64,000 bases of DNA. It comes from Chryseobacterium sp. FH2. GTDB lineage: Bacteria > Bacteroidota > Bacteroidia > Flavobacteriales > Weeksellaceae. The stretch is taken from positions 219,709 to 283,708 of the forward strand of contig NZ_LFNE01000007.1 in assembly GCF_001045455.1 (NCBI RefSeq), read 5' to 3'. This document shows positions 43,840 to 53,546 of this stretch, in pieces (position 1 is the stretch's first letter; the number at the start of each line of letters is the position of its first letter). The notes under the pieces are model-generated. The model was given only the letters and a program-made list of their open reading frames with translations. It ran no database searches and had not been told where the DNA came from. A program made the position numbers and the translations under genes.

Positions 43840-44832
43840 TTATATTGAAAGATTTATCTTTTCGCTTCCTTCTGTGATTTCTCCGATTTCGTAAGCATCA
43901 TCCAGAAGATGTAATACTTTTTCAGCATGTTCAGCATCAACTACCACAATCATTCCCACACCCATATTGAATGTTCCGAACATTTCTTCACGAGCTACGC
44001 CACCTCTTTTTTCCAATTCGAGCATGATGCTTGGAATTTTGATTTTTGAAGCATCAATCGAAGCACATAATCCGTCACCGATAATTCTTGGAATGTTTTC
44101 ATATAATCCGCCTCCTGTGATATGAGCGATTCCTGAAACTTTAACTTCTTCAAGAATTTTATGAATATCTTTATAATATAATCTTGTCGGAACTAAAAGT
44201 GTCTCATACAAAGGTTTTCCTTCAAATTCTTCTTCAAAATCAGGAAACACTTTTCTTACCAAAGAGAATCCGTTTGAATGAAAACCCGAACTTGGAAGAG
44301 CAATAATTTTATTTCCTGGTTTGATATTAGAACCGTCAATAATCTGGTCTTTTTCTACAATTCCTACACAGAATCCTGCAACATCATAATCCCCAGGCTG
44401 GTACATCCCCGGCATTTCAGCAGTTTCACCGCCAATCAGTGCACAGTGATTATCTTTGCATGCCTCAACCATACCTAAAACGATTTCGGCCGCAATTTCA
44501 GAATCTAATTTTCCGCAAGCCAGATAATCTAAAAAGAACAAAGGCTTTGCACCATGACAAAGAATATCATTGGCACACATCGCAAAACAATCTACTCCGA
44601 TAGAATCGTATTTTTTAGAATCTAAAGCTACTTTCAGCTTCGTTCCCACTCCATCGGTTCCTGAAACCAAAACAGGATTTTTATACCCTCCGATCTCGTA
44701 GAAAGCCCCAAAACTCCCCAAATGATTCAATACATTGGAATTGTGAGTTTCTCCAACCGCTTTCTTGATTTTGTCAACGGTTTTGTATCCTTCTTCTTTG
44801 TCTACTCCTGCTGATTTGTATGTGTTGCTCAT
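43840..44832 (-). CDS. purM: Phosphoribosylformylglycinamidine cyclo-ligase (AIR synthetase)
   Basis: 330 residues. Closes the imidazole ring of AIR. Motifs: SGTDGVGTKLKVA, DCFAMCANDILCHGAKPLFF, LIGGETAEMPGMYQPGDYD and HITGGGLYENIPR. First gene of the purine cluster, with a TAAATTTG -7 box 35 nt upstream. Confidence 0.96.
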   Translation of the reverse strand: MSNTYKSAGVDKEEGYKTVDKIKKAVGETHNSNVLNHLGSFGAFYEIGGYKNPVLVSGTDGVGTKLKVALDSKKYDSIGVDCFAMCANDILCHGAKPLFFLDYLACGKLDSEIAAEIVLGMVEACKDNHCALIGGETAEMPGMYQPGDYDVAGFCVGIVEKDQIIDGSNIKPGNKIIALPSSGFHSNGFSLVRKVFPDFEEEFEGKPLYETLLVPTRLYYKDIHKILEEVKVSGIAHITGGGLYENIPRIIGDGLCASIDASKIKIPSIMLELEKRGGVAREEMFGTFNMGVGMIVVVDAEHAEKVLHLLDDAYEIGEITEGSEKINLSI

Positions 44833-44866
44833 GTCTACTTTTAGAAATTTATTTCAAACTTTTATT

Positions 44867-44874
44867 CAAATTTA
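44867..44874 (-). promoter_or_regulatory. -7 box of purine cluster
   Basis: TAAATTTG on the minus strand, with ATTG at 44892-44895 as a weak -33 box, partly inside the upstream terminator. Confidence 0.5.
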
Positions 44875-44886
44875 GAAAACAAAAAA

Positions 44887-44912
44887 GCCGACAATCTTAG
44901 TAGATTATCGGC
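44887..44912 (-). terminator. Terminator after FMN reductase gene
   Basis: GCCGATAATCT / AGATTGTCGGC (11 bp, one A-C mismatch) followed by T6 on the minus strand. Confidence 0.75.
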
Positions 44913-45040
44913 CAGTATTTTATCTCAGAATTTCAGAGCCCACAATTTTCCCTTTCTTGGAAAAGCATTCTTTATGGGAGGTCTGAATTTTCATCTTCTT
45001 TCTTTTTGCAAAGATATTAATTTTAAATTAATATTCAAAC

Positions 45041-45592
45041 CTATTTTTCAAGGATAGATTCTATAGCCGAAATCTTCTGGATTTTTTCTCTTAATTCGCT
45101 GTCTTTCTCTTCATTGGAAATCTTCTGAGCTGTTTTATCAAAATTATCATTAAAGAAAGGAAGCGAAAAAGTTTCTACAATATTTCCGCCGTGAAAAGGA
45201 AAACGCTTTGTGGCGGCTTCCAAAACTCCAGCCCCGCCTCTTGCTCCCGGAGCAGCAGACATGAGTAACATTGGAACCTCATTCCAAACCGTTCTGTCTT
45301 TGATTCTTGACACCCAGTCAAACACGTTTTTGAATGCTGTTGAGTACGTTCCATTGTGTTCCGGCAACGAAACCAGTAATAAGTTTGCCCCGTCAATTTT
45401 TGCAGCAAAATCTTTTGCTTCCTGCGGAACTCCATTCGCTAACTCTCTTTCGTGTTTGTAAATCGGCATTTCAAAAGGGTTTAGATCTACTACTTCTACT
45501 TCTGCATTTTCAAAGATTGCTGATGCATAAGCTACCAATTGCTTATTCATTGAATTCTCGGAATTCGTTCCTGCTATTGCTAAAATTTTCAT
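45041..45592 (-). CDS. NAD(P)H-dependent FMN reductase family protein
   Basis: 183 residues, flavodoxin-like fold of the NADPH-dependent FMN reductase family. The phosphate-binding loop is AGTNSENSMNKQL at about 7-19, with LVSLPEHNGTYSTAFKNVFDW around 75-95 matching the family PEYNxSxPxxLKNxxDW motif, and SAAPGARGG. Likely an FMN, quinone or azo-compound reductase. It is 40 nt after the pirin gene on the same strand; pirins and flavin reductases often pair. Confidence 0.9.
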   Translation of the reverse strand: MKILAIAGTNSENSMNKQLVAYASAIFENAEVEVVDLNPFEMPIYKHERELANGVPQEAKDFAAKIDGANLLLVSLPEHNGTYSTAFKNVFDWVSRIKDRTVWNEVPMLLMSAAPGARGGAGVLEAATKRFPFHGGNIVETFSLPFFNDNFDKTAQKISNEEKDSELREKIQKISAIESILEK

Positions 45593-45632
45593 TATATATT
45601 ATCTTGATTTTAAAATTGTACAAATTTAATTA

Positions 45633-46361
45633 TTATTTAAGGTAAGAAGGTAATTCCATAGGAACTTCCATTAAAAGAATTTCTGTATCATCAACCGCTT
45701 CGATATTAAAACTTTGGGTGTCCCAAATTCCCAAACCGTCTCTTTCGTTTAAAACTCTGTCGCCTATTTTTGCACTTCCTTTTAAAACAAAAGCATAAAC
45801 TCCGTTTCCTTTTTTGTTGAGCATATAGTTTTTGCCGTTTCCTTTCGTAAAATTGGCTAAGTTAAACCATGCATCCTGGTAAATCCAAACTCCTTCGTCA
45901 TTTTTATTTGGAGATAAAATCTGCTGAAAACCATTGATTTTTTTGCCTTCTTTAATGCTTTTCTGATCGTATCGTGGTTCAACATCCACTTCTCTCGGGA
46001 AAATCCAGATCTGCAGGAATTTTACAGCTTCATCTTTATTTTTGTTGTATTCGCTGTGCATCACGCCTGTTCCTGCGCTCATCACCTGAATCTCTCCTTT
46101 TTTGATAACAGCTGTCGTTCCCATTGAGTCTTTGTGTTCCAAATCACCTTCCAAAGGAATGGAAATGATTTCCATATTTTTGTGAGGATGTGTACCAAAC
46201 CCCATTCCCTGGGAAACAGTATCATCGTTTAATACTCTCAATGCTCCAAAATGGGTTCTCTCAGAGTTTTGGTAATTCGCAAAACTAAATGTATGATAAC
46301 TGTTTAGCCAGCCGTGATTGGCATGGCCTCTTGTATCTGCTTTATGATATACTGTTTTCAT
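45633..46361 (-). CDS. Pirin family protein
   Basis: 242 residues, a bicupin. The metal site of pirin/YhaK proteins is visible: HPHKNMEI (two His), GTGVMHSEYN (His) and Glu nearby. The N-terminus is RGHANHGWLNSYHTFSFANY. Some pirins oxidise flavonols such as quercetin or act as redox-sensitive regulators; the role here is unknown. Likely co-transcribed with the FMN reductase gene. Confidence 0.92.
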   Translation of the reverse strand: MKTVYHKADTRGHANHGWLNSYHTFSFANYQNSERTHFGALRVLNDDTVSQGMGFGTHPHKNMEIISIPLEGDLEHKDSMGTTAVIKKGEIQVMSAGTGVMHSEYNKNKDEAVKFLQIWIFPREVDVEPRYDQKSIKEGKKINGFQQILSPNKNDEGVWIYQDAWFNLANFTKGNGKNYMLNKKGNGVYAFVLKGSAKIGDRVLNERDGLGIWDTQSFNIEAVDDTEILLMEVPMELPSYLK

Positions 46362-46690
46362 ATTGTGATTATTTATGATACAAATGTACGGAGTGGATTA
46401 TTCAGAAATATTGATGTAAGGTAAGAAAGGATTTTCATCTAAGGCAGGGCTGATAAAGTTTTATTTACTTTAAATTTTATTTATTTTTTTCGGGCTCCGA
46501 AATATGTATACGGTGATTTATGTATCGAATTTTTTGCATTTCAGTGAACAACGATTTCTCAGCTTAAAGAAGAAAATTTATCCAAAACAACGTAGAGATT
46601 GAAATGGTATTTGCATACATAGCTTTATCTTTCCAAATTAAGAAATTTAGCCATTAAAACTATCAGGTTTTCTATTCAAAAGCGAATTAA
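46362..46690. other. Spacer between MFS gene and pirin
   Basis: About 330 nt. It holds a minus-strand -7 box TACATTTG (46381-46388) for pirin. A 32-codon plus-strand ORF (46504-46602) begins MYTVIYVSNFLHFSEQRF, but nothing supports it as a gene. Nothing else seen. Confidence 0.45.
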
Positions 46691-47857
46691 TTAGAAGGCC
46701 TCTTTTATTTTCGAATTTCTCTTCAAGTAAAAAAGTAAAACGCAGATAACAATCATACAAATCATTAAAAACCGCAAAATGATATTAGTCTGATTCGAAA
46801 AGCTTCCCAGAACATTAGTAATAATCCCTGTCCCGATTTGGTTGGCCGCCATCAGAAATCCGGAAACCAGGACTGACAGCGTAGGAAATTCCACCGTTCC
46901 CCAACCAATAGATCCCGGAAATATACTTCCCATAAAAAAACCTATTAAAAACATCATCAATACGATGATATTGACATTTGGGAATATTAATAATAATAAA
47001 AGTAATCCGGCAACAAGCAAAGGAGAAAAAAGAAAAAGGTAAGACAAGTCATTATTTTTTGAGAAAATTCCGAAAAGTAAACGGTTTAGGGCAATCCCAC
47101 CCCAAAATAATGACAGCCCTAAACTGGCTTTATTATTGTCAAGCCCTTGATTTTTGAGAATTATTGCTCCAAAACTGCCAAAAGTTCCTTCAATAAACCC
47201 ATACAAAACAATAGCAATAAAAAATATCCACAATTTTGAAGGAATTTTAAAATGATCAGGAAGCTCAAAAAATGTCCCCTTTTCTAGCTTTAAAAATAAA
47301 AACAATACAAAAATTATTGTCACCAAGATAAATATACACCCTGGAACACACATCCAGTTGTTAACGTTCCCTATTAAATTCATCATCATCGGAGAAGTTG
47401 AGGTTCCTAATCCTACCAAAAACTGTAATATCAAAATCGCGGAAGATTTATTATTTTCAAATAGACTGGCTGCTAAGGGGTTTAAAGTGGTGATAGAAAA
47501 CCCAAAACCTGAACCTGTAAACGCCACCAAAACCAATAACACAGGAAATAATAAAGATTTATCATTCATAACATATTGAAGCATCCATAAAATTCCCGTA
47601 GATACAATCATTAATAATAATCCGACAATTAAAACTATTTTGGGACCTGATTTATTGACTAAAAACGGAGCTCCTAAACATGCAATAATGATACATAGCA
47701 CCTGGGGAATAAATAAATTCCCAAACTGCGATGATGAAAGCCCAAAGAGTGAAGAATCTGTAAAAGCCGTTCCCAAAGCAGGAAACACAACAAAATTAAC
47801 TCCTGTAAAAAAAGCCAATAAAAAGATGATAATGATCTGGGCTATTCTGGAATTCAT
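46691..47857 (-). CDS. MFS transporter
   Basis: 388 residues, about 12 transmembrane segments (first IIIIFLLAFFTGVNFVVFPALG, then the cytoplasmic loop after TM2 NKSGPKIVLIVGLLLM). The substrate cannot be read from sequence. It overlaps the start of its partner: the upstream GMC oxidoreductase stop and this start share 4 nt (47854-47857), so they are translationally coupled and probably handle the same compound. Confidence 0.85.
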   Translation of the reverse strand: MNSRIAQIIIIFLLAFFTGVNFVVFPALGTAFTDSSLFGLSSSQFGNLFIPQVLCIIIACLGAPFLVNKSGPKIVLIVGLLLMIVSTGILWMLQYVMNDKSLLFPVLLVLVAFTGSGFGFSITTLNPLAASLFENNKSSAILILQFLVGLGTSTSPMMMNLIGNVNNWMCVPGCIFILVTIIFVLFLFLKLEKGTFFELPDHFKIPSKLWIFFIAIVLYGFIEGTFGSFGAIILKNQGLDNNKASLGLSLFWGGIALNRLLFGIFSKNNDLSYLFLFSPLLVAGLLLLLLIFPNVNIIVLMMFLIGFFMGSIFPGSIGWGTVEFPTLSVLVSGFLMAANQIGTGIITNVLGSFSNQTNIILRFLMICMIVICVLLFYLKRNSKIKEAF

Positions 47858-49386
47858 GATGTTAAAACATGTTTTTTAAGATAATCTCCCACTCTCAAAG
47901 CCATTGCGATAATTGTCAACGCAGGATTTACGGCTCCGCTGGATACAAAAAATCCGCCATCAACAATATATAAATTTTCTAAATCATGGGCTTTGCAATT
48001 GGTATCAACTACCGATGTTTTAGGATCAATACCCATTTTTGTAGTTCCGTTTTGATGAGCCGGTGATGCGATATCCATTCCTTTGCTGAAATAAATTCCT
48101 TTAAATAAAAATGACTTGAATTTTCCGGAAGCTTTTAATGCCTTAATAAGTTCTGATTTTAGAAATTCATGCCCTTTTTGGTTATTAGAAGTATAACTAA
48201 TTTTAATCTGTCCTTTTTCTACAGTGACTCTATTTTTCGGGTCTGGTAAATCTTCTGAAGTCAGCCAAAAATCTACTGCATGTTCAGCCATTAATTCAAA
48301 AGTGAAACCTGGTGCAGCAATCGGGCTGTCGGCTTTAATCTGATGTTCGTCTGATTTTCCTAACATTTGAATATGGCCTAGCGGAAATTCGTATCCCTTA
48401 TTAGCATGGTAAAAATCATTAATCCCGAATGTTTTTCCAAATTTTGTATGGTTGGGTTCTGTATACAGCGCCACTAATGCAGAATTTTGATGAAACATAT
48501 AATTCCTGCCGACCTGATCGGATGAATTGGCAAGACCCTCTGGAAATTTTTTACTTTTACTTTCCAAAAGAATTGCAGCAGAATTGATGGCACCTGCAGA
48601 AAGAATAACCAGATCAGAAGTCAGCGTTTTGTTTTCCCCGTTTTGTTCTACAACAATTTCGGAGATTCTGTTTCCCTGCTCATTTGTATTAAGCCGTAAA
48701 ACTTTTGTATTGGTCATTAGTTCTACATTTGAATATTCCAATGCTTTTGCGAGCGCACAAAGGTGAGCATCTCCTTTTCTTTCCGCAGCATCAGGAAAAC
48801 CATCAAACCGGTCTAATGTGTAGGGTGCATTTGCTGTTTCATGAGGTTTAAAATTCACTCCGATGGGCAGTTCAAACGGGTACCATCCATAATTAATCAA
48901 TTCATCAACCACTTCCTGAATTCTTGGTTCATGCTGTAAAGGCGGATGAGGATATGGCTCTTCATCAAAAGGCTCCGTCGGATCTGAACCTCTTTTGCCA
49001 TGAACATGAAAAAGCTTTTCAGCTTCGAGATAATAACCCTTTAAATCTTGATATTGAATAGGCCAAGCCGGTGAAATCCCTCCATAATGTTGTATTTCTT
49101 TAAAATCCTCTTCTCTTAAACGGAATAAAGCAGCACCGTAAAACTTGGTATTTCCGCCAACATTATAATGCATCCCTGGACGGAACGGCTTATCATGTTT
49201 ATCAAGCCACAATTCTGTGGTTGTATATCTGTTTTTTTGGAAAACTTCTACAGAATCCCAATTTTCTTTTTCTACAGGTACATAGTCACCTCTTTCAATA
49301 ATAAGAATTTTTTTTCCGCTGTCTGCCAATCGGTAAGCCATGGTTGCTCCTCCTGCTCCGCTTCCTATGATAATAATATCGTACAT
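47854..49386 (-). CDS. GMC family FAD-dependent oxidoreductase
   Basis: 510 residues. The FAD motif is DIIIIGSGAGGATMAYRLAD (3-22). GMC landmarks include HYNVGGNTKFYGAALFRLRE, LVILSAGAINSAAILLES, and the C-terminal SPAHQNGTTKMGID then LYIVDGGFFVSSGAVNPALT, with the His and Asn of the active site. GMC enzymes oxidise alcohols, sugars or sterols. It is predicted cytoplasmic. Coupled to the MFS gene by a 4-nt overlap. Confidence 0.92.
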   Translation of the reverse strand: MYDIIIIGSGAGGATMAYRLADSGKKILIIERGDYVPVEKENWDSVEVFQKNRYTTTELWLDKHDKPFRPGMHYNVGGNTKFYGAALFRLREEDFKEIQHYGGISPAWPIQYQDLKGYYLEAEKLFHVHGKRGSDPTEPFDEEPYPHPPLQHEPRIQEVVDELINYGWYPFELPIGVNFKPHETANAPYTLDRFDGFPDAAERKGDAHLCALAKALEYSNVELMTNTKVLRLNTNEQGNRISEIVVEQNGENKTLTSDLVILSAGAINSAAILLESKSKKFPEGLANSSDQVGRNYMFHQNSALVALYTEPNHTKFGKTFGINDFYHANKGYEFPLGHIQMLGKSDEHQIKADSPIAAPGFTFELMAEHAVDFWLTSEDLPDPKNRVTVEKGQIKISYTSNNQKGHEFLKSELIKALKASGKFKSFLFKGIYFSKGMDIASPAHQNGTTKMGIDPKTSVVDTNCKAHDLENLYIVDGGFFVSSGAVNPALTIIAMALRVGDYLKKHVLTS

Positions 49387-49473
49387 TTTTTAAAACTTTA
49401 TTTATCTAATTTAAAAATTAAAAGCCACGGCTAGCTTAATAAAAAATTAAATTTCAATTGATTATATAAATAA

Positions 49474-49499
49474 AAAACCACCCGATAACGGATGGTTTT
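49474..49499 (-). terminator. Terminator at end of the sugar operon
   Basis: AAAACCA-CCG / CGG-TGGTTTT stem with one mismatch and ATAA loop, then T-rich on the minus strand. Confidence 0.7.
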
Positions 49500-49520
49500 G
49501 ATATAACTATAATAAGATGA

Positions 49521-50903
49521 TCAAAAATGTACCTGCTGAATTTCCTCTTCAATCTCCTTCGGTGTTTCATCTTCCGACTTGACAAAAAATAATGTCAAAA
49601 CAGCTCCCAACAACATACAAACTCCACCTACAACGATATAATCAATAGCCTGTTTTCCAAAGACACTGCTTACAATCGGTCCTCCGAAAACACCATTGAT
49701 AATTTGAGGAATTACAATAAAGAAATTGAAAATTCCCATATAAACTCCCATCTTCTTTTGCGGAATAGAATCAATCAACATGGCGTAAGGCATTGCCAAA
49801 ATACTTGCCCAGGCAAAACCTAACCCAATCATTGAAATCCAAAGACTATGAATATCTTTAATAAAATACATTGAAATCAAACCTGCTCCGCCGCAGGCCA
49901 AAGCCAAAGCATGAGTTTGTTTTTTACCAATAAATTTGGCAATAGGAGTCAGAGCAAATGCAAAGAAAATCGCGTAGAAATTATAACTTCCGAATAAGCT
50001 CCCCGTCAAATCTCCAGCTTTATTAAACTCTGCAGAATGTGTATCATCGGGAGAAAGCCCGAAATGATGTGTAGCCAGTGCACTCGTTGTAAAAACCCAC
50101 ATGGTAAATAATGCAAACCAAGAGAAAAACTGGACGATTCCCAATTTTTTCATTTGAGAAGGTGCATTTTTAAAATCTTTAAAAATATCTGAAAATTTCG
50201 ATTCATTTTTTACAATTGGCTTTCCGCCTTCAAATGATGCAAATTCTTCTGGGGAATATTCTTTGGTGGTAATAATTGTATACAAAATTGATAAAATCAA
50301 AACTGCTGCACCAATATAAAAAGCATAAATAACATTATCTGCCACAAAACCTTTTGGAGCTTCGTTAGATATACCCAATTTTGTCAACCAGCCAGGCAAA
50401 TCAGAGCCGATAACCGCCCCGACTCCAATTAAAATGGTCTGAACAGAAAACCCGATTGTTGCCTGATGTTTGGGAAGCATATCCCCTACCAATGCCCGGA
50501 AAGGCTCCATTGCCACATTAATTGAAGCGTCCATCATGGCGAGGAAAATTACTGCCATTAATAAAACATTTGCAGCCATCATTTGGGTTGCAGACGCTGC
50601 ATTTGGAAGCATAACCAAACCGATCGCACATAAAACCGCCCCGATTAAGAAATATGGTTTTCTCCTACCAAGCGGACTCCATGTATTATCTCCCATATGT
50701 CCTATGATGGGCTGAACAATAAGCCCTGTAATAGGCGCAACCAGCCAAAACCACGACAATTCGTGCACATCTGCACCGAAGTTGGCCAAAATCCTGCTTG
50801 CATTCCCGTTTTGCAAACCAAACGCCATCTGGATTCCCAAAAATCCCATGCTCATATTGATGATTTGAAGCATGGATAAATTGGGTTTTATTTTTTTTGA
50901 CAT
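49521..50903 (-). CDS. Sugar MFS transporter (SLC45/maltose type)
   Basis: 460 residues, about 12 transmembrane segments. It starts MLQIINMSMGFLGIQMAFGL and has GHMGDNTWSPLGRRKPYFLIGA, the RxGRRKP loop typical of the SLC45/GPH-like sucrose and maltose carriers. It lies 4 nt after the NTF2-like gene in the GH13 operon, so it probably imports maltose or malto-oligosaccharides made by the amylase and alpha-glucosidase. Confidence 0.9.
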   Translation of the reverse strand: MSKKIKPNLSMLQIINMSMGFLGIQMAFGLQNGNASRILANFGADVHELSWFWLVAPITGLIVQPIIGHMGDNTWSPLGRRKPYFLIGAVLCAIGLVMLPNAASATQMMAANVLLMAVIFLAMMDASINVAMEPFRALVGDMLPKHQATIGFSVQTILIGVGAVIGSDLPGWLTKLGISNEAPKGFVADNVIYAFYIGAAVLILSILYTIITTKEYSPEEFASFEGGKPIVKNESKFSDIFKDFKNAPSQMKKLGIVQFFSWFALFTMWVFTTSALATHHFGLSPDDTHSAEFNKAGDLTGSLFGSYNFYAIFFAFALTPIAKFIGKKQTHALALACGGAGLISMYFIKDIHSLWISMIGLGFAWASILAMPYAMLIDSIPQKKMGVYMGIFNFFIVIPQIINGVFGGPIVSSVFGKQAIDYIVVGGVCMLLGAVLTLFFVKSEDETPKEIEEEIQQVHF

Positions 50904-50907
50904 CGTA

Positions 50908-51423
50908 TTATTTTGTTTTTAATTGTTGGATTAATATATCTTCAATCGGGGCTTTTTCTACAACCACTTTATCTACGATATCATTTGGGACTGTTACAGA
51001 AAGTACATATTGTCTGACTTTCCATTGTCCGCTAATATTTTCGACCACACCGGATCCACGACAGATTTTCATTTGGGTATCCAATAATTCGTCAAACCAT
51101 GCAAATTTTCCGTCTTTGCTGAAAAAGATGTTTCTTTTTAATGAAGTAAAATTCCAGGTTTTATTTTTGTCAAAATAAGGTTTTGCCCAAGTCATAAATG
51201 CTTTTTTATCCCAAACTTCGGTTGCATCCGTACCTATAAAAGTGGATTCATCAGCAAAGTAACTAAAATAAGTATTGAAATCAGCTTTTGCTGCAGCTGC
51301 ATTAAAACCATCAAGCATTATCCCGATTTCAGTTTTTTCCTTTTCAAATTTAGCCTGAGCAGAAATATCCTTAGAGCTAATGAGAAAAAGAATTAATGTA
51401 AAAACAATTGATATTTTTTTCAT
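50908..51423 (-). CDS. Exported NTF2/SnoaL-like protein
   Basis: 171 residues from ATG 51423, chosen because it puts the signal peptide (MKKISIVFTLILFLISSKDI) first; a frame from 51456 overlaps the amylase gene. The mature part is a single DUF4440/NTF2-like cone (MLDGFNAAAAKADFNTYFSYF, then ESTFIGTDATEVWDK). Probably periplasmic; exact function unknown. It lies between GH13 and the MFS transporter with gaps of 16 and 4 nt. Confidence 0.85.
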   Translation of the reverse strand: MKKISIVFTLILFLISSKDISAQAKFEKEKTEIGIMLDGFNAAAAKADFNTYFSYFADESTFIGTDATEVWDKKAFMTWAKPYFDKNKTWNFTSLKRNIFFSKDGKFAWFDELLDTQMKICRGSGVVENISGQWKVRQYVLSVTVPNDIVDKVVVEKAPIEDILIQQLKTK

Positions 51424-51439
51424 ATTTATAGTTAACTTT

Positions 51440-53299
51440 TTATTTCTGTAATTCAATAACCATCGAAGTTTTTGCGGGCACAGCTAAACTGCTTTGCAAA
51501 GGAATTTCTTTATCAGAAATCACTTCTCTACCTTTTGAAACTCCGTCTAAAGATTCTGCAAAATGTTTTAAATCCAATGTTTCTTCCTTTTCATTATTAT
51601 TCAGAACTACCATCACACTTTCCTTTTCATTATATCTAAAATACACAAAAACATTATTCTGAGGAACGAAATTTTTAGTTTTCCCGGTATGAATGACTTC
51701 TTTTCCTTTTCTCCAGTTCAGTAATTTTTGAGTAAACTGATAAAATTCCTTTTGTTCGGGCGTTTGAGTGGAAGGATTTAATGCGTTTTGCTGATCCGAT
51801 TTCCAGCCACCCGGAAAATCTCTTCGGATGTCTGCATCACCACCTTTATTTTTATCACCCCGCATTCCTACTTCGGAACCATAGTAAATTTGTGGAATTC
51901 CACGAACCGTTGATATTAAAGTCAGGCCTAATTTATACGCTTTCGGATCATCATTAAAAATCTCATTCCATCGTTCCGTGTCATGATTTTCAAAGAAAAC
52001 CATCACATTATTAATATCAGGATATAGAAAATCGCTTGACAGACTATTATAAATACGGTTCATTCCGCTATCCCAGCCCTCCTTTTCTTTTAAAGCTTTC
52101 GGCATATCTCCATAGAGCATAAAATCCATAACAGAAGGAAGATTTGAATTATAATTTGCCGCTTCACCCGTTTTTGAATCTTTTTGCCATGCTGAAATAT
52201 GTCCGGCTGTATTCAGCCAGGTTTCTCCAACAATATTAAATTTCGGATATTCATCAGTAATGGCTTTTGCCCATTTTGACATGGCTTCTTTATCATTATA
52301 AGGATATGTATCTACACGAAAACCTCCTAATTCAGCATATTCTATCCACCAGATTGCGTTTTGTGTTAAATATTTTAAAACCAATGGATTTTTTTGATTG
52401 ATGTCTGGCATTGTTGTATCAAACCATCCGTCAAGCGCAACTTTTTTGTCAATTTCGGAAGCGTTTGTATCAAATTGAGTTGTTGTTTTGTAATTGGAAC
52501 GTTTAAAACCATTTTCGCCATCACTAAACAAATGAATCCAGTCTTTTGTAGGTAAATCTTTGATCATCCAGTGTGAAATTCCCCAATGATTAGTCACATA
52601 ATCCATCACCAGCTTCATGTTTCTTTTGTTCAGCTTTTGGGAAAGTTCTCTGTATTCTTCGTTCGTTCCGTAACGGGCATCAATTTTATATAAATCGGTC
52701 TGAGCATACCCGTGATAGGAATATACTTTTTCGTTGTCTTCATTCACTGGTGTTAACCAAACTGATGTTGCACCAAGATTTTGGATATAATCAAGATTGT
52801 TGATGATTCCTCGTAAATCTCCGCCGTGTCGACCATTTGGTAAGTTTCGGTTTGCTTTTTCCGTTAAATTCGGATTTGAATCATTTTTTTCGTCGCCATT
52901 AGCAAAACGGTCAGGCATGATCAGATACATCACATCTTTCGACGTAAAGGATTCCCTGTTTGCAGAATTCGGTTCCCTTTGTTTTAATTCATAGGTGTAA
53001 GAACCAATACTTTTTTTACCGTTTTTAATATTTATCTTAAATTTCGGAACGTTAATTTCGTTTGTGTTAACTGTTACAAAAACATAGTTCGGGTTTTCAA
53101 CTTTCTGAATATTTTTAATTTGAACACCATCTGAAAGCTCGATTTCATTGTTGGCAACATTCTTTCCATACACCAAAATCTGGAGCTCAGGATTTTTCAT
53201 TCCTTTCCACCAGAAAGCAGGTTCTACCTTATCTAAGGGCTTTTGGGAAAAAGCTATCACCACTGTTGAGAGCGCAATAATTGTATATAATTTCTTCAT
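51440..53299 (-). CDS. Exported GH13 alpha-amylase / neopullulanase (SusA-like)
   Basis: 619 residues. The signal peptide runs to about 18, followed by an N-terminal beta-sandwich domain (about 20-108). The catalytic TIM barrel has the GH13 residues D330 (GGFRVDTYPY), E359 (IVGETWL) and D440 (FFENHDTERW). A C-terminal beta domain follows. The layout fits cyclomaltodextrinase/neopullulanase enzymes such as SusA that cut starch oligosaccharides in the periplasm. First gene of a three-gene operon with the NTF2-like and MFS genes. Confidence 0.93.
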   Translation of the reverse strand: MKKLYTIIALSTVVIAFSQKPLDKVEPAFWWKGMKNPELQILVYGKNVANNEIELSDGVQIKNIQKVENPNYVFVTVNTNEINVPKFKINIKNGKKSIGSYTYELKQREPNSANRESFTSKDVMYLIMPDRFANGDEKNDSNPNLTEKANRNLPNGRHGGDLRGIINNLDYIQNLGATSVWLTPVNEDNEKVYSYHGYAQTDLYKIDARYGTNEEYRELSQKLNKRNMKLVMDYVTNHWGISHWMIKDLPTKDWIHLFSDGENGFKRSNYKTTTQFDTNASEIDKKVALDGWFDTTMPDINQKNPLVLKYLTQNAIWWIEYAELGGFRVDTYPYNDKEAMSKWAKAITDEYPKFNIVGETWLNTAGHISAWQKDSKTGEAANYNSNLPSVMDFMLYGDMPKALKEKEGWDSGMNRIYNSLSSDFLYPDINNVMVFFENHDTERWNEIFNDDPKAYKLGLTLISTVRGIPQIYYGSEVGMRGDKNKGGDADIRRDFPGGWKSDQQNALNPSTQTPEQKEFYQFTQKLLNWRKGKEVIHTGKTKNFVPQNNVFVYFRYNEKESVMVVLNNNEKEETLDLKHFAESLDGVSKGREVISDKEIPLQSSLAVPAKTSMVIELQK

Positions 53300-53498
53300 T
53301 TTTTTATTTAATGTTTTATTGAATATAACATAATCTTCTGTATTATATGCCTAGTTCACTGCAATTTTTCAATCTAGAAAACTGGAGATTGAAATACATG
53401 ACATTTATGAAAAAAGATCAATTTTAATAAGAGAAAATTCTGTTTGTTAAATTTTGTCATCAACGTCGTTAAAAAAGATAAATTATTTGTAAATAAAA

Positions 53499-53529
53499 AA
53501 TCCTTAAAGGCAAAAAACCTTTAAGGATT
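53499..53529 (-). terminator. Terminator after GH97 gene
   Basis: 12-bp stem AATCCTTAAAGG / CCTTTAAGGATT, followed by T6 on the minus strand. It splits the PUL into two transcripts. Confidence 0.85.
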
Positions 53530-53546
53530 ATGAAGTTAGGAAATAT

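Noticed and set aside
46504..46602. 32-codon ORF between the MFS and pirin genes
   Set aside because: No promoter, conservation signal or recognisable motif; listed only in the spacer note.
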